Shown piece by piece: positions 31,192 to 41,680 of a stretch of 64,000 nucleotides of DNA; positions within the stretch are counted from its first letter, which is position 1, and every line of letters begins with the position of its first letter. The stretch covers positions 36,353,025 through 36,417,024 of the forward strand of contig NC_134515.1 in NCBI RefSeq assembly GCF_027942865.1, in the 5' to 3' direction. Below the pieces are notes generated by a model. The model did not search any database, was not told the origin of the DNA, and saw only the letters and a list, made by a program, of their open reading frames with translations. The stretch is from Odontesthes bonariensis (lineage: Eukaryota; Chordata; Actinopteri; Atheriniformes; Atherinopsidae). The position numbers and the translations under genes are program-made.

Positions 31192-31475
31192 GTGCTCATT
31201 TGTGCTTTTGTCCAGCACAAACAATCTCATTTTGTCAGTGATATCAAGTGTTGGTCAGTTTTATATAAGTTCTTTTTGTCCTGATCATCCTGAGAATGTC
31301 AGCAAATGTCCAATCTCTCCACAAAAACTTAAAGTGCCAGTGTTATTTGTGCTTTGTCCTGCACAAACAATTTGTTTGCATTTTCTGTCAGTTTTCTGAC
31401 AGTGATTTCAAGTGTTGCTCAGTTTTATACGTTCTTTCTGTCCTGAACATCCTGAGAATGTCTGCAATGGTAGTG
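31147..31475 (+). repeat. tandem repeat over the SAMD3-like stop codon
   Basis: A unit of about 150-165 bp beginning ATGTCAGCAAAGGTCCAGTC (31147) recurs at about 31297 (ATGTCAGCAAATGTCCAATC), and a partial third copy begins near 31458 (ATGTCTGCAATGG). Each unit ends CATCCTGAGA. Unit 1 includes the last 15 codons and the stop of the gene. Confidence 0.75.
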
Positions 31476-32639
31476 ATTGCAACTGTTAATGGACAGAGTT
31501 GATGTATGTATTCTTTACTGTTCTGAAAGTTGATTAGAAGAAAGGGGACAGTGCACGCCGAGTTTTTGAGTAGCATGTTTTTTTCCTCTGCTAAGGCCAG
31601 CTATCGGATTGGTTGAAACTTTGAGGATTTTTTTTCCTCCTCAATGAACTTCTGCCTATAAAATCCATGAGGAAGTAGCCTTCAAAGCTTCAATCTTTTG
31701 AAGTTTGTAATAGAGCCCAATTGATGGAATTACAGGATTGGAAGGGAAAAGTCGACTGTAACACTGTATTCGTTTGTATGCTGGAATATCAGTCCTAAAG
31801 TCAGTTGGTGCTTTGTCATTCCACATTTAATTTTTCAAATTCTCCCTTGATGTATGCACTGTTTTGAAATTTGCTAGCAAGAAGTTCTATGGCCATGTGT
31901 TTATGGTTATAATGTTATGTATATATTTTAAATATATCTATGCCATTTCAAATGTGAAATAAAAGAGTCTTTCCAACATCCCTTAAGATGCAAATATTTG
32001 TTTTTGGAAAATATTTTATTATTATTTAATAGAATAGTAAAAATGTTTACTTAATTTGATTAATATTAACTAATACATTTATAATAAATATTATTTAATA
32101 ATTACATAGAATATAACAAATAAAAGATGAGTAAGAAACATCAGCAATGTTTACTTGGGCTTTGTAATTAGATGCAATCGTAATCTGAGTGAAAGTTACA
32201 ATCTATAGGTGAGTATTGCCAAATTGTGTATTTTTCATAAAAAATAAGTGGTTCTAGTAAGTAAATATTACTTAGGAATAGCCTGAGTAAAGATTACAAG
32301 CACTTTCTGTGTGGAAAAACTTGCCTAGCTTTTTTTAAGTAAATGTCACTCCAAATTTTTTTCAGTGTAGAATTGGAAGCCAAGGTAATGTCATTCAGAG
32401 TGAATGTATGGTTTGACAGTGAATCACTGAGGTTTTTAGGAACTTGAGAACATCTGTTTTGCCTGCGTTCAGAAGTAGGAAATCACAGGACATGCAGGCT
32501 TTTAAGTGTCAATGACAAACCTGTAGCTTGAGTAAATGATTAGTTTCCTCACGCTGCACTGATAAATAGAGCTGGGTGTCTTCAGCATATAATTGTAGTG
32601 TACCTAATGTACACTATGTTTCCTGATAATATTTACCAA
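31476..32639. other. 3' flank of the CACTA-like element, then unassigned
   Basis: AATAAA at about 31958 could end the SAMD3-like transcript. AT-rich sequence follows up to the putative CACTA end at 32367. From 32368 to 32639 nothing is recognised. Confidence 0.45.
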
Positions 32640-33132
32640 AGGAAAAAGTGAATAGAATGGATACCTTAAAATCACTTATCACCTGTTATAAAGCTCTGAA
32701 TGGTCCAGGACCAGAATACATCAGTGACCTACTGACCCAGTCTGAGCCTTCCAGACCCCTCAGGTCATCTGGATCCGGTCTTCTATCAGTTCCCAGAGTC
32801 AGAACCAGACATGGAGAAGCTGCGTTCAGCTTCTATGCTCCACATGTCTGGAACAAACTCCCAGAAAGCCTCAGATCAGCTGAAACACTCAGTGTGTTTA
32901 AGTCCAGGCTGAAGACACACCTATTTTCAGCTGCGTTTGAATAAAGCTCAAAACTTAATCACATTTTAACAACAGATTTTATCTGATTATATCTATTGTT
33001 CTTATTTCTTTCTTTTTTGTTTAAAATTGAAATCATGCTTTTTATTTCTACTGTTTTAATGTCTCTGTAAAGCACTTTGAATTGCCTTGTAGTTGAATTG
33101 TGCTATACAAATAAACTTGCCTTGCCTTGCCT
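32640..33132 (+). mobile_element. L2 LINE 3' end with (TTGCC)n tail
   Basis: Frame 32648-32944 encodes the L2 C-terminus: LKSLITCYKALNGPGPEYIS, then GLLSVPRVRTRHGEAAFSF and FKSRLKTHLFSAA. The 3' UTR has GTAAAGCACTTTGAATTGCC and ends with ATAAACTTGCC repeated (33112-33132), the short tandem tail used by L2-type LINEs. The reading frame is open over 98 codons. RT and endonuclease are absent through 5' truncation. Confidence 0.85.
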
Positions 33133-33370
33133 TATGTTCAAGTGTTTGTAATAACATGTTATGGTCAAAGTATTGGTGAAATAAAGACAGATAATGCTTT
33201 ATTTAGAGGCTGTATTGTTTCTGCCCTGTTCTCTTCCGTTATATGGATATACGCGGATCTAAATAAGTACGCCGACTTTCACCAAACTGTTATCGGTGAG
33301 CAGATGAACGTATTTTGGGGAGGACATTGAAGGGGTCACACATTGCACTACTGACTACCTTAACTTCTGT

Positions 33371-33719
33371 ATGGACATTGTCGCTCCCACTAGAACAGTA
33401 CGCTGCTTCACAAACAACAAGCCCTGGATCACCTGCGATGTCAAACACCTTCTGAACCTGAAGAAGATGGCATTTAAAAAGGGGGACCAGGCGGAGCTGA
33501 AGCGCGTACAGGGAGAGCTCAAGAGCAGGATGAAAGAGGCTAAGGAGACATACAGAAGGAAGGTGGAGCAGAAGCTGCAGGTGAACAATATGAGGGAGGT
33601 CTGGGATGGTATGAAGACCATCACAGGCTGCAGGAAGAGCGGCAGCACTGTAGAGGGGGATGTGGTGAGAGCAAACCAGCTCAACCAGTTCTTCAACAGG
33701 TTTGATAGCCCTGCCTGTC
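33371..33719 (+). pseudogene. LINE ORF2 linker segment
   Basis: Encodes VRCFTNNKPWITCDVKHLLN and a charged helical region (QGELKSRMKEAKETYRRK), then VWDGMKTITGCR and LNQFFNRFD. This region joins the endonuclease and RT in this LINE family. It continues for about 33 codons after the first insertion (34415-34512, Pro-rich). Confidence 0.75.
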
Positions 33720-33722
33720 TAA

Positions 33723-34411
33723 GGTGCTGTTTACACATACCCGGGTATTTTGATAAACGAAGACCTTTCCCTTCGTTTGTGCCTTTCGTTTATACACAAA
33801 CGGAGTTTTTTCCTCCGAAAACGAAGCATAAAAAAAACTCCGGCAAAAGTGGAGATTTTTTAAAAACTCTGTTTAGCGTTTGTGTATAAACTGGTTGAAA
33901 GAGACAAAAACGGAGTTTTGGGCAATTGAGAATGAGGAGTTGTCGTCATAGTACAGAGCCCCGCCCCTATCCGCCATGTTGGCAGGATGCTAGCGTGAAA
34001 ACGCCATTCTCTCCGTTCGTTTACAGTGTACGCGTGTGTTTTTAAATCAGTAAGTTTAAACAGTCCGGAATTGCAAGAACATGCCTGGAAATCACTGCTG
34101 TGTGAAGAACTGTTCCAGTACCTCACATAATACGTTTGGGAAACATAGGAACAACGAAATACATTTTTTCGAAGTTCTTCCTGTCAGCGGTTCTCTATAA
34201 GGCTTCTGATTGGCTTGTGTGGAATTCTCATTGTTCTAACACTGCCACCGTCAGGCTTGGCGTAATTTAACAGCTCCTGATAGCGTTTTTATGCTGATCA
34301 ATGTAGACGTGTTTTTTTTTTAAACGGGGCTGTGTGCACCTACTTATTTTTGCAAACGAAGGTTAGAAAATATGCGTTTATCAAAATACCCGGGTATGTG
34401 TAAACAGCACC
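33723..34411. mobile_element. Harbinger-type non-autonomous element, copy 2 (689 bp)
   Basis: Same ends as copy 1 (GGTGCTGTTTACACATACCC) and the same TAA duplication (33720-33722, 34412-34414). The outer parts are nearly identical to copy 1. The centre (about 34015-34160) differs: ATG at 34081 opens MPGNHCCVKNCSSTSHNTFG, a Cys-rich start resembling a THAP finger, in place of the hydrophobic start in copy 1. Confidence 0.8.
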
Positions 34412-34963
34412 TAACACCTACTCCAGCTCCTCCCCCTCCCCCACTAGCGGCTGTTACCTGCACTCTGGACACCACTACATCCTCCCCCCTCCCCCACCTG
34501 ACCACAGTCAAGAGCCCCTTTCACACTGCGACCCGCTACCTTAGCGGGTCCAAATTGCACCTTCGACCCGCGTCGAGCAATGTGAACGCTTGGCGTGTCA
34601 GGGTGACCCGTGTCGCCTGAAGCCGAGTTCAGGGGGAGTTGCCTAGTGGCAGAGCGTCACACGAAACACAGAAAATGCTGGGCGTGTACAATGACGTAGG
34701 CACAAGCCATGCGTCGGAGGTAGGGTGAAATACCCAGGCTCCGCCCTCGCAGTGACGCAACACCTTCGGCTCTGCTACACTTACTCAGGCCAACTGCTCA
34801 TTCAGGTGGATTCGAGTTCCCGAAAAAATGGGAACTCCACCCACTTTGTCGGGAAGCAATCAACTTTGAGCAGCGCCAACCAAGGCGGGTTCAAGGTAGT
34901 GACGTGGTTGAACTGCCACTCAACCCATGGATTGTACACGGAAGCGCTTCATTCAATATCAAC

Positions 34964-35116
34964 ATGGAGCAGCATCAAGCTTTTGACACTGCTGTAGATG
35001 CTGTAATGAAAGTGTTCGACGGGAGATTCTTGTTTAAAATCGAGCAAAGAACAGCCCTTGAATCGTTTCTTGACAGGAAAGACGTTTTCGCCTGGCTTGC
35101 TCCCTACTGGCTTTGG
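34964..35116 (+). pseudogene. RecQ-helicase-like N-terminal fragment
   Basis: MEQHQAFDTAVDAVMKVFDG, then FKIEQRTALESFLDRKDVFA, resembles the start of RecQ-type helicases, where a QxxAL..FL..KDVF segment precedes the Walker A loop. Here the next residues (WLAPYWLW) are out of frame with a Walker A motif, so the helicase core is missing. Many fish genes annotated as Q1-like helicases have this start. Identification rests on one block. Confidence 0.4.
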
Positions 35117-35416
35117 TAAGAGTTTAATCTACCAGTTAGCCCCGCTGGTAGCTAAATCATACGTCAGAAGAAAGAGTGGTGTGATTGGCTTAAGCTTAGG
35201 CACAGCCTTTTCTGCCCACAACCAGTAGCAACCCGAGGGAGGCGGGTTGACCAGGCCATTTCGAATCGTATTCGTTATGGTCTTGGTCAGACCAGAATCT
35301 CGAAGAGATTTGAAAGTCTATGTTAATCAGGCTAAGGGTGAAATACACCTGTCTGCATCAAATTTTTCAAACAAACGATGGCGGGACACCTTGAGAACTC
35401 ATTTTTGCAATGCAGT

Positions 35417-35614
35417 TCATGGAGATGTTACTTTACGGTGCGTCTTGCTGCGTGGGAAACCGCGCTCTCCCATCTTTCTCGCCAGCCCTTCCAGCAGAGG
35501 TCCATCTTTCACCGTCCCCGAAATGTGGCGGAAAATAACGTCCTCTGCTCGGGGGCTGAGGAGCTCGCGGACCTCTTTGTCTCCCCAGTTGGCCATATTA
35601 AAAAATGTCTCCAA
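35417..35614 (-). pseudogene. Myb/SANT-like N-terminal exon
   Basis: Minus strand. MANWGDKEVRELLSPRAEDV (start about 35596) then GPLLEGLARKMGERGFPRSK, matching the first two helices of trihelix Myb/SANT proteins common in fish transposons. The third helix is not present; the frame ends soon after (THRKVTSP). Confidence 0.6.
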
Positions 35615-35894
35615 CTTGATGTAGGCTAAAACAGAGTAAAACTTGTCCTCACCTGTCGCTGTTGTTCTGAATCAGTTGTCCATTCTGTCTTTTAAACTCC
35701 TCACGTCACGCCCACGTCCGACCCGCGTCGATTGTGTTCACATCAAACTCGGCTCGGCAAAAAGACTAGGGTCCGACGCGGGTCGAAAGGCGAGTCGAGT
35801 TGACGCGGCAGCCCGGGTCGGCAGTGTGAACACAACAGCGGACACGCTAAATTCGCGAATTAAACGCGGGTTATTCGGCAGTGTGAAAGGGGCT

Positions 35895-37390
35895 AATGAG
35901 GCACCAGCCCCGTCAGCAGTCAGGAGGTTGCCACTCTCCACACCTACACCCCTCCCTCCGAGGACCACTAACAGCCCCCACCAACCACCAATCATCACTG
36001 CGGGCCAGGTCACAGGAGAGCTGAAGAGACTGCGCCCCAGGAAAGCAGCCGGCCCTGATGGAGTCTGTCCTAGACTTCTGAAAGCTTGTGCTGCTAAACT
36101 GGGAGAGCCTGTGCAGCACATCTACAACCTGAGCCTACAACTGGGGAGGGTCCCAAAGCTGTGGAAAACATCCTGCCTCATCCCCGTTCCGAAGAAGCCG
36201 CACCCCAGCGTAATGAACGACTACAGGCCCGTCGCGCTAACCTCCCACATCACAAAGACCATGGAGAGACTGCTACTGCACATCCTCAGACCACAGGTTT
36301 GCCATGCACTAGACCCGCTGCAGTTCGCCTATCAGGAGAAGGTGGGCGTGGACAACGCCATCATCTACCTTCTGCACAGAGCACACTCTCATCTGGACAA
36401 GGGGAAGGGTGCTGCGAGAATCATGTTCTGTGATTTCTCCAGTGCCTTTAACACCATCCAGCCCCTCAGACTGAGAGACAAGCTCGAGCAGATGGGTGTG
36501 AATGCCCACCTGGTATCCTGGATTAAGGACTACTTGACAGAGAGACCACAGTTTGTCAGGTTAAAAGACTGCCTCTCTGACACTGTGGTCTGCAGCACTG
36601 GTGCTCCACAGGGGACTGTGCTCTCACCAGTCCTGTTCACCCTGTACACATCAGACTTCTCCTACAATACAGAGTCATGCCACATCCAGAAGTTTTCGGA
36701 TGACACTGCTATTGTGGGGTGTATCAGGGAGGGACAGGAGGATGAGTACAGGAGCCTGGTGGATGACTTTGTGAAGTGATGCAGACACAACCACCTCCAA
36801 CTGAACACCGCAAAAACCAAAGAGATGGTGGTGGATTTCAGGAGGGCTCAGCCTCCTCTGTCACCAGTCCTCATTGAGGGGGTCAGTGTGGAGGTGGTCA
36901 ACACCTACAAATACTTAGGAGTCCACATCGACAACAAACTGGACTGGTCAACCAACACAGACGCCATTTATAAGAAGGGTCAGAGCCGGCTCTACTTCCT
37001 GAGGAGACTGAGGTCCTTCAATGTCTGCAACAAACTGCTGTGCATGTTCTACCAGTCTGTTGTTGCTAGTGTCCTCTTTTACGCTGTGGTGTGCTGGGGA
37101 GGCAGCTTTAAAAAAGAGGGACGCGGGGCGGCTGGACAGGGTGGTGAGAAAGGCAGGAGCTGTCGCAGGCACTGAGCTGGACAGCCTCATCACAGTGGCG
37201 GAGAGAAGGACACTGAGCAGGCTGCTGACCATCCTGGACAATGTTCACCACCCACTGCACAGAACTTTGGACAGTCACTGGCATGCTCATCGGACAGGCT
37301 GAGGAAGTCCTTTGTACCCAGGGCCATTCAGCTGTTCAATGCCACACGCAAGGAGAGGAGAAGCGAGATGGACTTCACTGTGTGAACCAT
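35895..37390 (+). pseudogene. Rex1/L2-like LINE reverse transcriptase
   Basis: RT blocks in order: LRPRKAAGPDGVCPRLLK, NDYRPVALTSHITK, ARIMFCDFSSAFNTI (first catalytic Asp), STGAPQGTVLSPVLFTLY, FSDDTAIVGC (catalytic Asp pair), and NTYKYLGVHIDNKLDW. One TGA replaces a Trp at 36777-36779 (after LVDDFVK). The frame then continues in the same register and shifts near 37110, after which the C-terminal RKAGAVAGTELDSLI block is in another frame. RT would prime on nicked target DNA. With only a stop and a shift, this is the best-preserved LINE copy in the window. Confidence 0.85.
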
Positions 37391-37719
37391 CCAACACACC
37401 CTCCTCTACTTGCTATTTTAGCCATTTGCACAGACTATCGTAATTGCACTCTCCCATTTGCACTGCTCACACCTTATCATGGACACACTTTGTTTCTGTT
37501 TTTGCACTATCCGCACATTCAACATAAGCATCCCACTCCTCCTCTGGTACAGTTTTTGTTCATTCCCTGTTTTGTGTATGTGAACTGTGATCTGTGATGT
37601 TAGTATGCTGTGTTATCTGTGGTTGTGTGTTGTGTTGCACTTGTGTGTTTTTTGTATTCTGATTCGTATTCTGTATAAGCTACTGGATCCTTAAATTTCC
37701 CTCGGGATTAATAAAGTAT

Positions 37720-37721
37720 CC

Positions 37722-37760
<39 letters not shown>
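37720..37760 (+). repeat. (ATCT)n LINE tail
   Basis: Tetranucleotide run directly after AATAAAGTATCC. Confidence 0.95.
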
Positions 37761-38691
37761 ATTTTATGCCAGAAATAAGGTCCAGGTTTGAAAAAAACAA
37801 ACGTCCCCTTTAAGTTGGATTTTATGAAGGAAACCAAAAATGCGACTTGCCTGAAAAACCATTAACTACATCATGAAAACAAAAGTAAAAGTAAAAAGCA
37901 AAATTTACCTGATGGCACAAAATTTACGTACAGAGAATAACCATGAGGATCTGACAAAGACCGAGCTGAACCAAGCAGTATATACTGAGGGGGGAACTAA
38001 TGAGGAATCGGCCGCAGCTCAGGTTGATTGACTTGACAATTAATGAGTAGACAGGTGTGGAAGTGGAGCTGACAACCAAAACAAGGAACTGAGGATAACT
38101 AGGAGTAACAACAATATAAAAACACAATACAAGGTATAAGCTCAAACAAAATACCAACTAAGAACAGAACAGAGAGCAATCAAGGATTTCAAAGAAACAG
38201 CCAGCTAAGAACACAGAAGAGTAAAAACAAAGAAACAAAGAAATAATTAAACCATAGAAAAGAACAGAATCTCAAAACCATGGAATAACTATGAACTAAA
38301 AGACAAATCATGACTAGACAGAATAAATTCAAATTTAAAGAAATGACAAGAAAAAAATAAATCCAAAGTCTGAAAATCCATAAACCTTAACATGTAGTAC
38401 ATTGCTGCTAGACAAAGATAGATCTATCTGTTCAAGTGCAACAGTGGTGACAAGAGGTAAAAACTCCTTTAACAGTCTAGTTGATGATTTCAAGGCTCCA
38501 ATGTTTTTTATTCTTTCTTTTTTTTTACCCACAATTTTCCACATAGCTCTTGATTATGAGGAAAAACTACCAAATGTTCTATTTCTACGAAACAGGTCAA
38601 AATGAAATCAAATGTGTGTTTATGGCAGTGGGAGGGTTTTTCCAACATGTAACAGAAACCAACTGATTCCAGACAGGGATTAAATGCAGCA
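37761..38691. other. no gene recognised
   Basis: A-rich sequence with short open frames and no recognisable motif. Confidence 0.45.
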
Positions 38692-39334
38692 CTGAGGCTA
38701 TGTACACACGTAGCCGGGTATTTTTAAAACCGAATATTTCCCCCCTCCGTTTATAAAATAATTTGTATCCACATTACCTCGTTTTCGGAAAAAAAAAAAA
38801 CTTCCACACATAACTGAGCATCTACGTTTTCAATCACATTCATAAGCATCCAAACCTGTAGATGGCAGTGCGTCCCGGCCGGATCCAAAACCGGCGTCGA
38901 CGATTTTCGGCGAAGAACATGCCTACGTGGAGTTGTAATGAGGCGGTAAATCACCGACCGCAATGTTGCCCGTCGCCTGTGCTCTTGGAGCAGTAGTTGG
39001 GCGTGTAAAATCAAGGCAGTAAACAGCGCCTGCACAATAATAACCACCACAGTTCTCAAAGCATCCATGCTTCTTCAGTGAACAAAGGTCGCACGTTTGA
39101 CGTCAGAGCAGATTTGTTGTTGTTTTGGCGCATATTGTGATGTTCGAAAACGCAAAACTCCGGTTATCACTGTCTACACGCAAATGCATAAACGGAGTTT
39201 TCAAAAATCTTCAATTTGCCCGGAGTTTTTAAAAATATTCGTTTATGATGCGTTTTCATGTGGATGACAGGTCCAAACGTAGAAAAATATATTCGTTTTA
39301 GCAGATACCCGGCTACGTGTGGATGGGGCCTCAG
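38692..39334. mobile_element. Harbinger-type non-autonomous element, copy 3 (divergent)
   Basis: Inverted ends contain ACACGTAGCCGGGTAT on both sides (38706-38730 and complement of about 39305-39320), starting CTGAGGC. The flanks TGA/TCA do not match exactly, so the duplication is unclear. A minus-strand frame (39068-38871) starts MDALRTVVVIIVQALFT and continues LQEHRRRATLRSVIYRL, the same hydrophobic-then-basic start as the transposase exon at 16900. Related to, but clearly diverged from, copies 1 and 2. Confidence 0.65.
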
Positions 39335-40506
39335 CTTTCGCTCTAATCATCAAAATAGATTTTGGTATCACACACTGTGTGATTAAAACTATTTTGTAAA
39401 AGAAGTCAGACAAAATCTCAGAGTAAGGGTCAGGTGGATGATCTACTACACCCAACCAAAGTGGGTTTTGGTCTTCCAATGTAAATGAGACAGACTAAGG
39501 GAGACTTTGTGGAACTGTTTTTTACTTTCGTCATTACTTGAAGGCTTGGTTTAGTAATGGCTGCCACTCCTCTTTGTCTGCCAGTTCTGCAAGCTATTTC
39601 AAAATGATGTAGTACAGTTATAGTGACTCACAAGATTTGAATATGTTGTAATATATGTATGTTGTCAATATGTTATTCTTGAATTTTATTTGTGGGAATT
39701 CATTAAAAAATTAAACACAAAATAAGCATTTAGCCATATTGCCCTATGTATTATGATGGTAGATACCATAAAAGTAAATCTAATTGTATAAAACCATTAT
39801 GTGACAATAAGGATTATAGTTTACTGTTACATACTGAGTCCATTGCTACCAGCATTCTAGAAGCAGCAGTGATACCACTTTAAAACTTAGCTGTTATTTA
39901 CAGTCTAACGTTTGGTTTAATTGATCAATTCAGTTATTTATCATTGTTTTGAATTAAAAGTCCAGCATACAAGCTACACATACGCCAACAGAATCAGAGC
40001 TACAACAGTTTTTATTTTCTCTGCTGTTCCAGTGAGATCATACCAGGCAGCATTTCTCTCATGCATTGTTTGATCCTTCTTTTAAAAAGGGTTTTTGAAT
40101 TATTTCCCACCTCAGAACCATGACTTCACTTTTTCTTTTTTACCTAAATGAAAAAAACAGATGAAAGTTTTTTTACCCAAGTCCCCTTTAATTTATGGAC
40201 CATTGAACTGCTTTTTAAGTGCTTCCTCTTAGAGGAAAGCTTATTCATTATATCAACCGTTCTGTTATTAGCTATATTTTTAAATGCTTCCTCTTAGAGG
40301 AAAGTTTATCCATGTTTGTTAGGTTTTGTTAGTTTACTCAAATTACCTGTTATAGTTAAACCAATCTTACTGTTAGCTAAAATGACCTGTTTGATGTTTT
40401 TATTTACCTGTATTTCTGTGTTGTATTTTTTCTGTATTTCAGTATGTCTTTATGTAAAGCACATTGAGTTGCCTGTGGTATGAAATGCCTTGTTGTTGTT
40501 TGTTTG

Positions 40507-40538
<32 letters not shown>

Positions 40539-40559
40539 CAGCCACAGGTTGTTACAGTC
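39335..40559. other. AT-rich stretch with LINE tail and G-run
   Basis: No gene recognised. Two copies of a 28-bp segment containing the palindrome TTCCTCTTAGAGGAA lie at 40212-40239 and 40277-40304. A L2-type tail (TGTAAAGCACATTGAGTTGC) lies near 40453. A run of about 20 G is at 40517-40535. Confidence 0.5.
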
Positions 40560-40809
40560 TGATTATGTGTTTCTATTCACATGTTCTGCAGACTCTCCTC
40601 ATCATCCCACGGAATCCAACACGGTCAGAGCACAGACTACAACTGATTAAATACAGTGACACTATTTTCTGATGGTACAATATGCTCGGACTTCCAGGAT
40701 GCACACGGACGCAGAAACGCCTCAATTGCGCATAAAGCCAAGCCATGCTGTTAGCGCAGAGATGGGGTGGGGAGGGGGGAGCAAACCCCCATCGAGAGAG
40801 AGAGAGAGG

Positions 40810-40840
<31 letters not shown>

Positions 40841-41129
40841 GGGGGGGCTCGTCTGCCTGCTCAGTCCGGCAGCAGCCTCTTTTCCCTCCCTCTTTCTCCG
40901 TCTTTCTGCTGGCTGATGCTGACTGGAGGTACAGCGGTGATTCTCCTCTGATCGGATTTACTGCCGTGAGGTTTGGGTTTGGACCAGCCATTATCTGGTG
41001 ATCAGAGCAGAGAGAAACAGTCAGTGTAATGTTAAATGAGACAAACTGAAAGCATCTAGGAGAGTGCTCAGTGACGCGGAGGAAAACAACTTCTCATCCA
41101 CGGCATCTGTTGGGAACATCACCGGGAAG
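40560..41129 (+). other. candidate 5' non-coding exon region of the receptor gene
   Basis: GC-richer than its surroundings, with a GA-repeat, and ending in a donor-like GGGAAG/GTAGGATG at 41129/41130. No long coding frame runs through the donor. It lies 15 kb upstream of the oprl1 coding exon on the same strand, so it could be its 5' UTR exon. The link is inferred from layout alone. Confidence 0.3.
40797..40842. repeat. GA microsatellite
   Basis: GAGAGAGAGAGAGGGAGAG with one AAA interruption, ending in a G-run. Confidence 0.95.
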
Positions 41130-41307
41130 GTAGGATGTTGCGCAGCCTGCTGCAATAAAGCAACAATATTTCCTGCAAGAGTCCACACGCGCACACACGC
41201 ACTGACTGTGTGTCCTGGACCACCACAGTGCGCCCTGCGTGACAGCACGCGACTCTGACTGTGTGTAATGTGTCGCTGTGTTTACGTTGAGCTGCTTCAT
41301 TTAAAGC

Positions 41308-41458
41308 CAGTCCTAATAATAACACATAGATATGTGAGCGGTGTGTGTGTGAGACACACTTCTTTCACAGTTTGGATTCTGCGTGTTCGAGCTGCATTTG
41401 TGTATGTGTTTACATAGCGCGCGTGTGTTCACGTGAAAACCTGTTTCATCTCATGTTG
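41308..41458 (+). repeat. long inverted repeat, left arm
   Basis: Pairs with 42438-42557. The core (41353-41458) matches the complement of the right arm with about six mismatches in 105 bases (for example CACAGTTTGGATTCTGCG and GTGAAAACCTGTTTCATC). A 33-bp segment at about 41320-41352 is present only in this arm. Confidence 0.9.
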
Positions 41459-41539
41459 CATGCGTTCAAATAAGGCTTGCAAGATAATAAATAAAAAATA
41501 CACCAATAAACAGACAAATATGCACATACATGCCTGCGT

Positions 41540-41680
41540 TGACAGTGGGAGTGAGTGTGCATGGCGGGTTGTCTGGTTTCTCTGTGTGGCCCTGTGATGG
41601 AGCGGCTCCTGTGCAGGGTGGACTCAGCCTGTCAGTGAGGCTGGGATCCAGCCTGGGATCCCAGCCTCACTGAGAGGCTG
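41540..41680 (+). repeat. LINE/SINE tail fragment with perfect 18-bp hairpin
   Basis: GAGTGAGTGTGCATGG and GTGGCCCTGTGATGGAG belong to a repeat tail also seen at 43510-43690, 45700-45835, 60740-60840 and (antisense) 42575-42660 and 46985-47070. Within it TCAGTGAGGCTGGGATCC (41632-41649) pairs exactly with 41656-41673 around a 6-base loop. Confidence 0.65.

Larger units (their letters stand above)
14900..32367 (+). mobile_element. large two-gene CACTA/EnSpm-like element with nested insertions
   Basis: The + strand carries a transposase of the vertebrate EnSpm/CACTA type (20738-24090) and a SAMD3-like second gene (24167-31191). The right end is placed at 32367, where the complementary strand starts CACTGAAAAAAATTTGG. 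A subterminal segment near it (complement of about 32260-32280, TAAGTAATATTTACT) matches TAAGTAATATTCACT at about 14951-14965, supporting a left end near 14.9 kb. I could not find a left CACTG terminus or a matching TAG duplication, so the left limit is an estimate. Without the three insertions it would be roughly 8.8 kb. Confidence 0.55.
34513..35894. mobile_element. 1382-bp DNA element with RecQ-like and Myb/SANT-like exons
   Basis: Inverted ends AGCCCCTTTCACACTGC at 34513 and (complement) at 35894, with GC-rich GACCCGC subterminal repeats. The target duplication is unresolved (flanks CAAG and AATG). Two start-exon-like frames point inward: a RecQ-like one on + (34964-35116) and a Myb/SANT-like one on - (35614-35417). 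It interrupts the LINE between linker and RT. Confidence 0.7.
33325..37760 (+). mobile_element. Rex1/L2-like LINE with two inserted DNA elements
   Basis: A 5'-truncated LINE of the CR1/L2 group: linker (33371-33720), RT (35895 to about 37000) and a C-terminal segment to about 37380. A 3' UTR follows, ending in AATAAAGTATCC and an (ATCT)n tail. It is split by a Harbinger-type element (33723-34411) and a 1382-bp element (34513-35894). The tail microsatellite is typical of these LINEs. Confidence 0.8.

Noticed and set aside
34964..35116. Host RecQ helicase gene
   Set aside because: Only a start-exon-like block exists, inside a 1.4-kb element with inverted ends; no Walker A or DEAH region.
38335..38605. 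Short overlapping frames on both strands
   Set aside because: A-rich chance frames, no motif.
40672..41001. Open frames on both strands rich in Arg-Glu or Ser-Leu
   Set aside because: They result from the GA microsatellite; no conserved domain.
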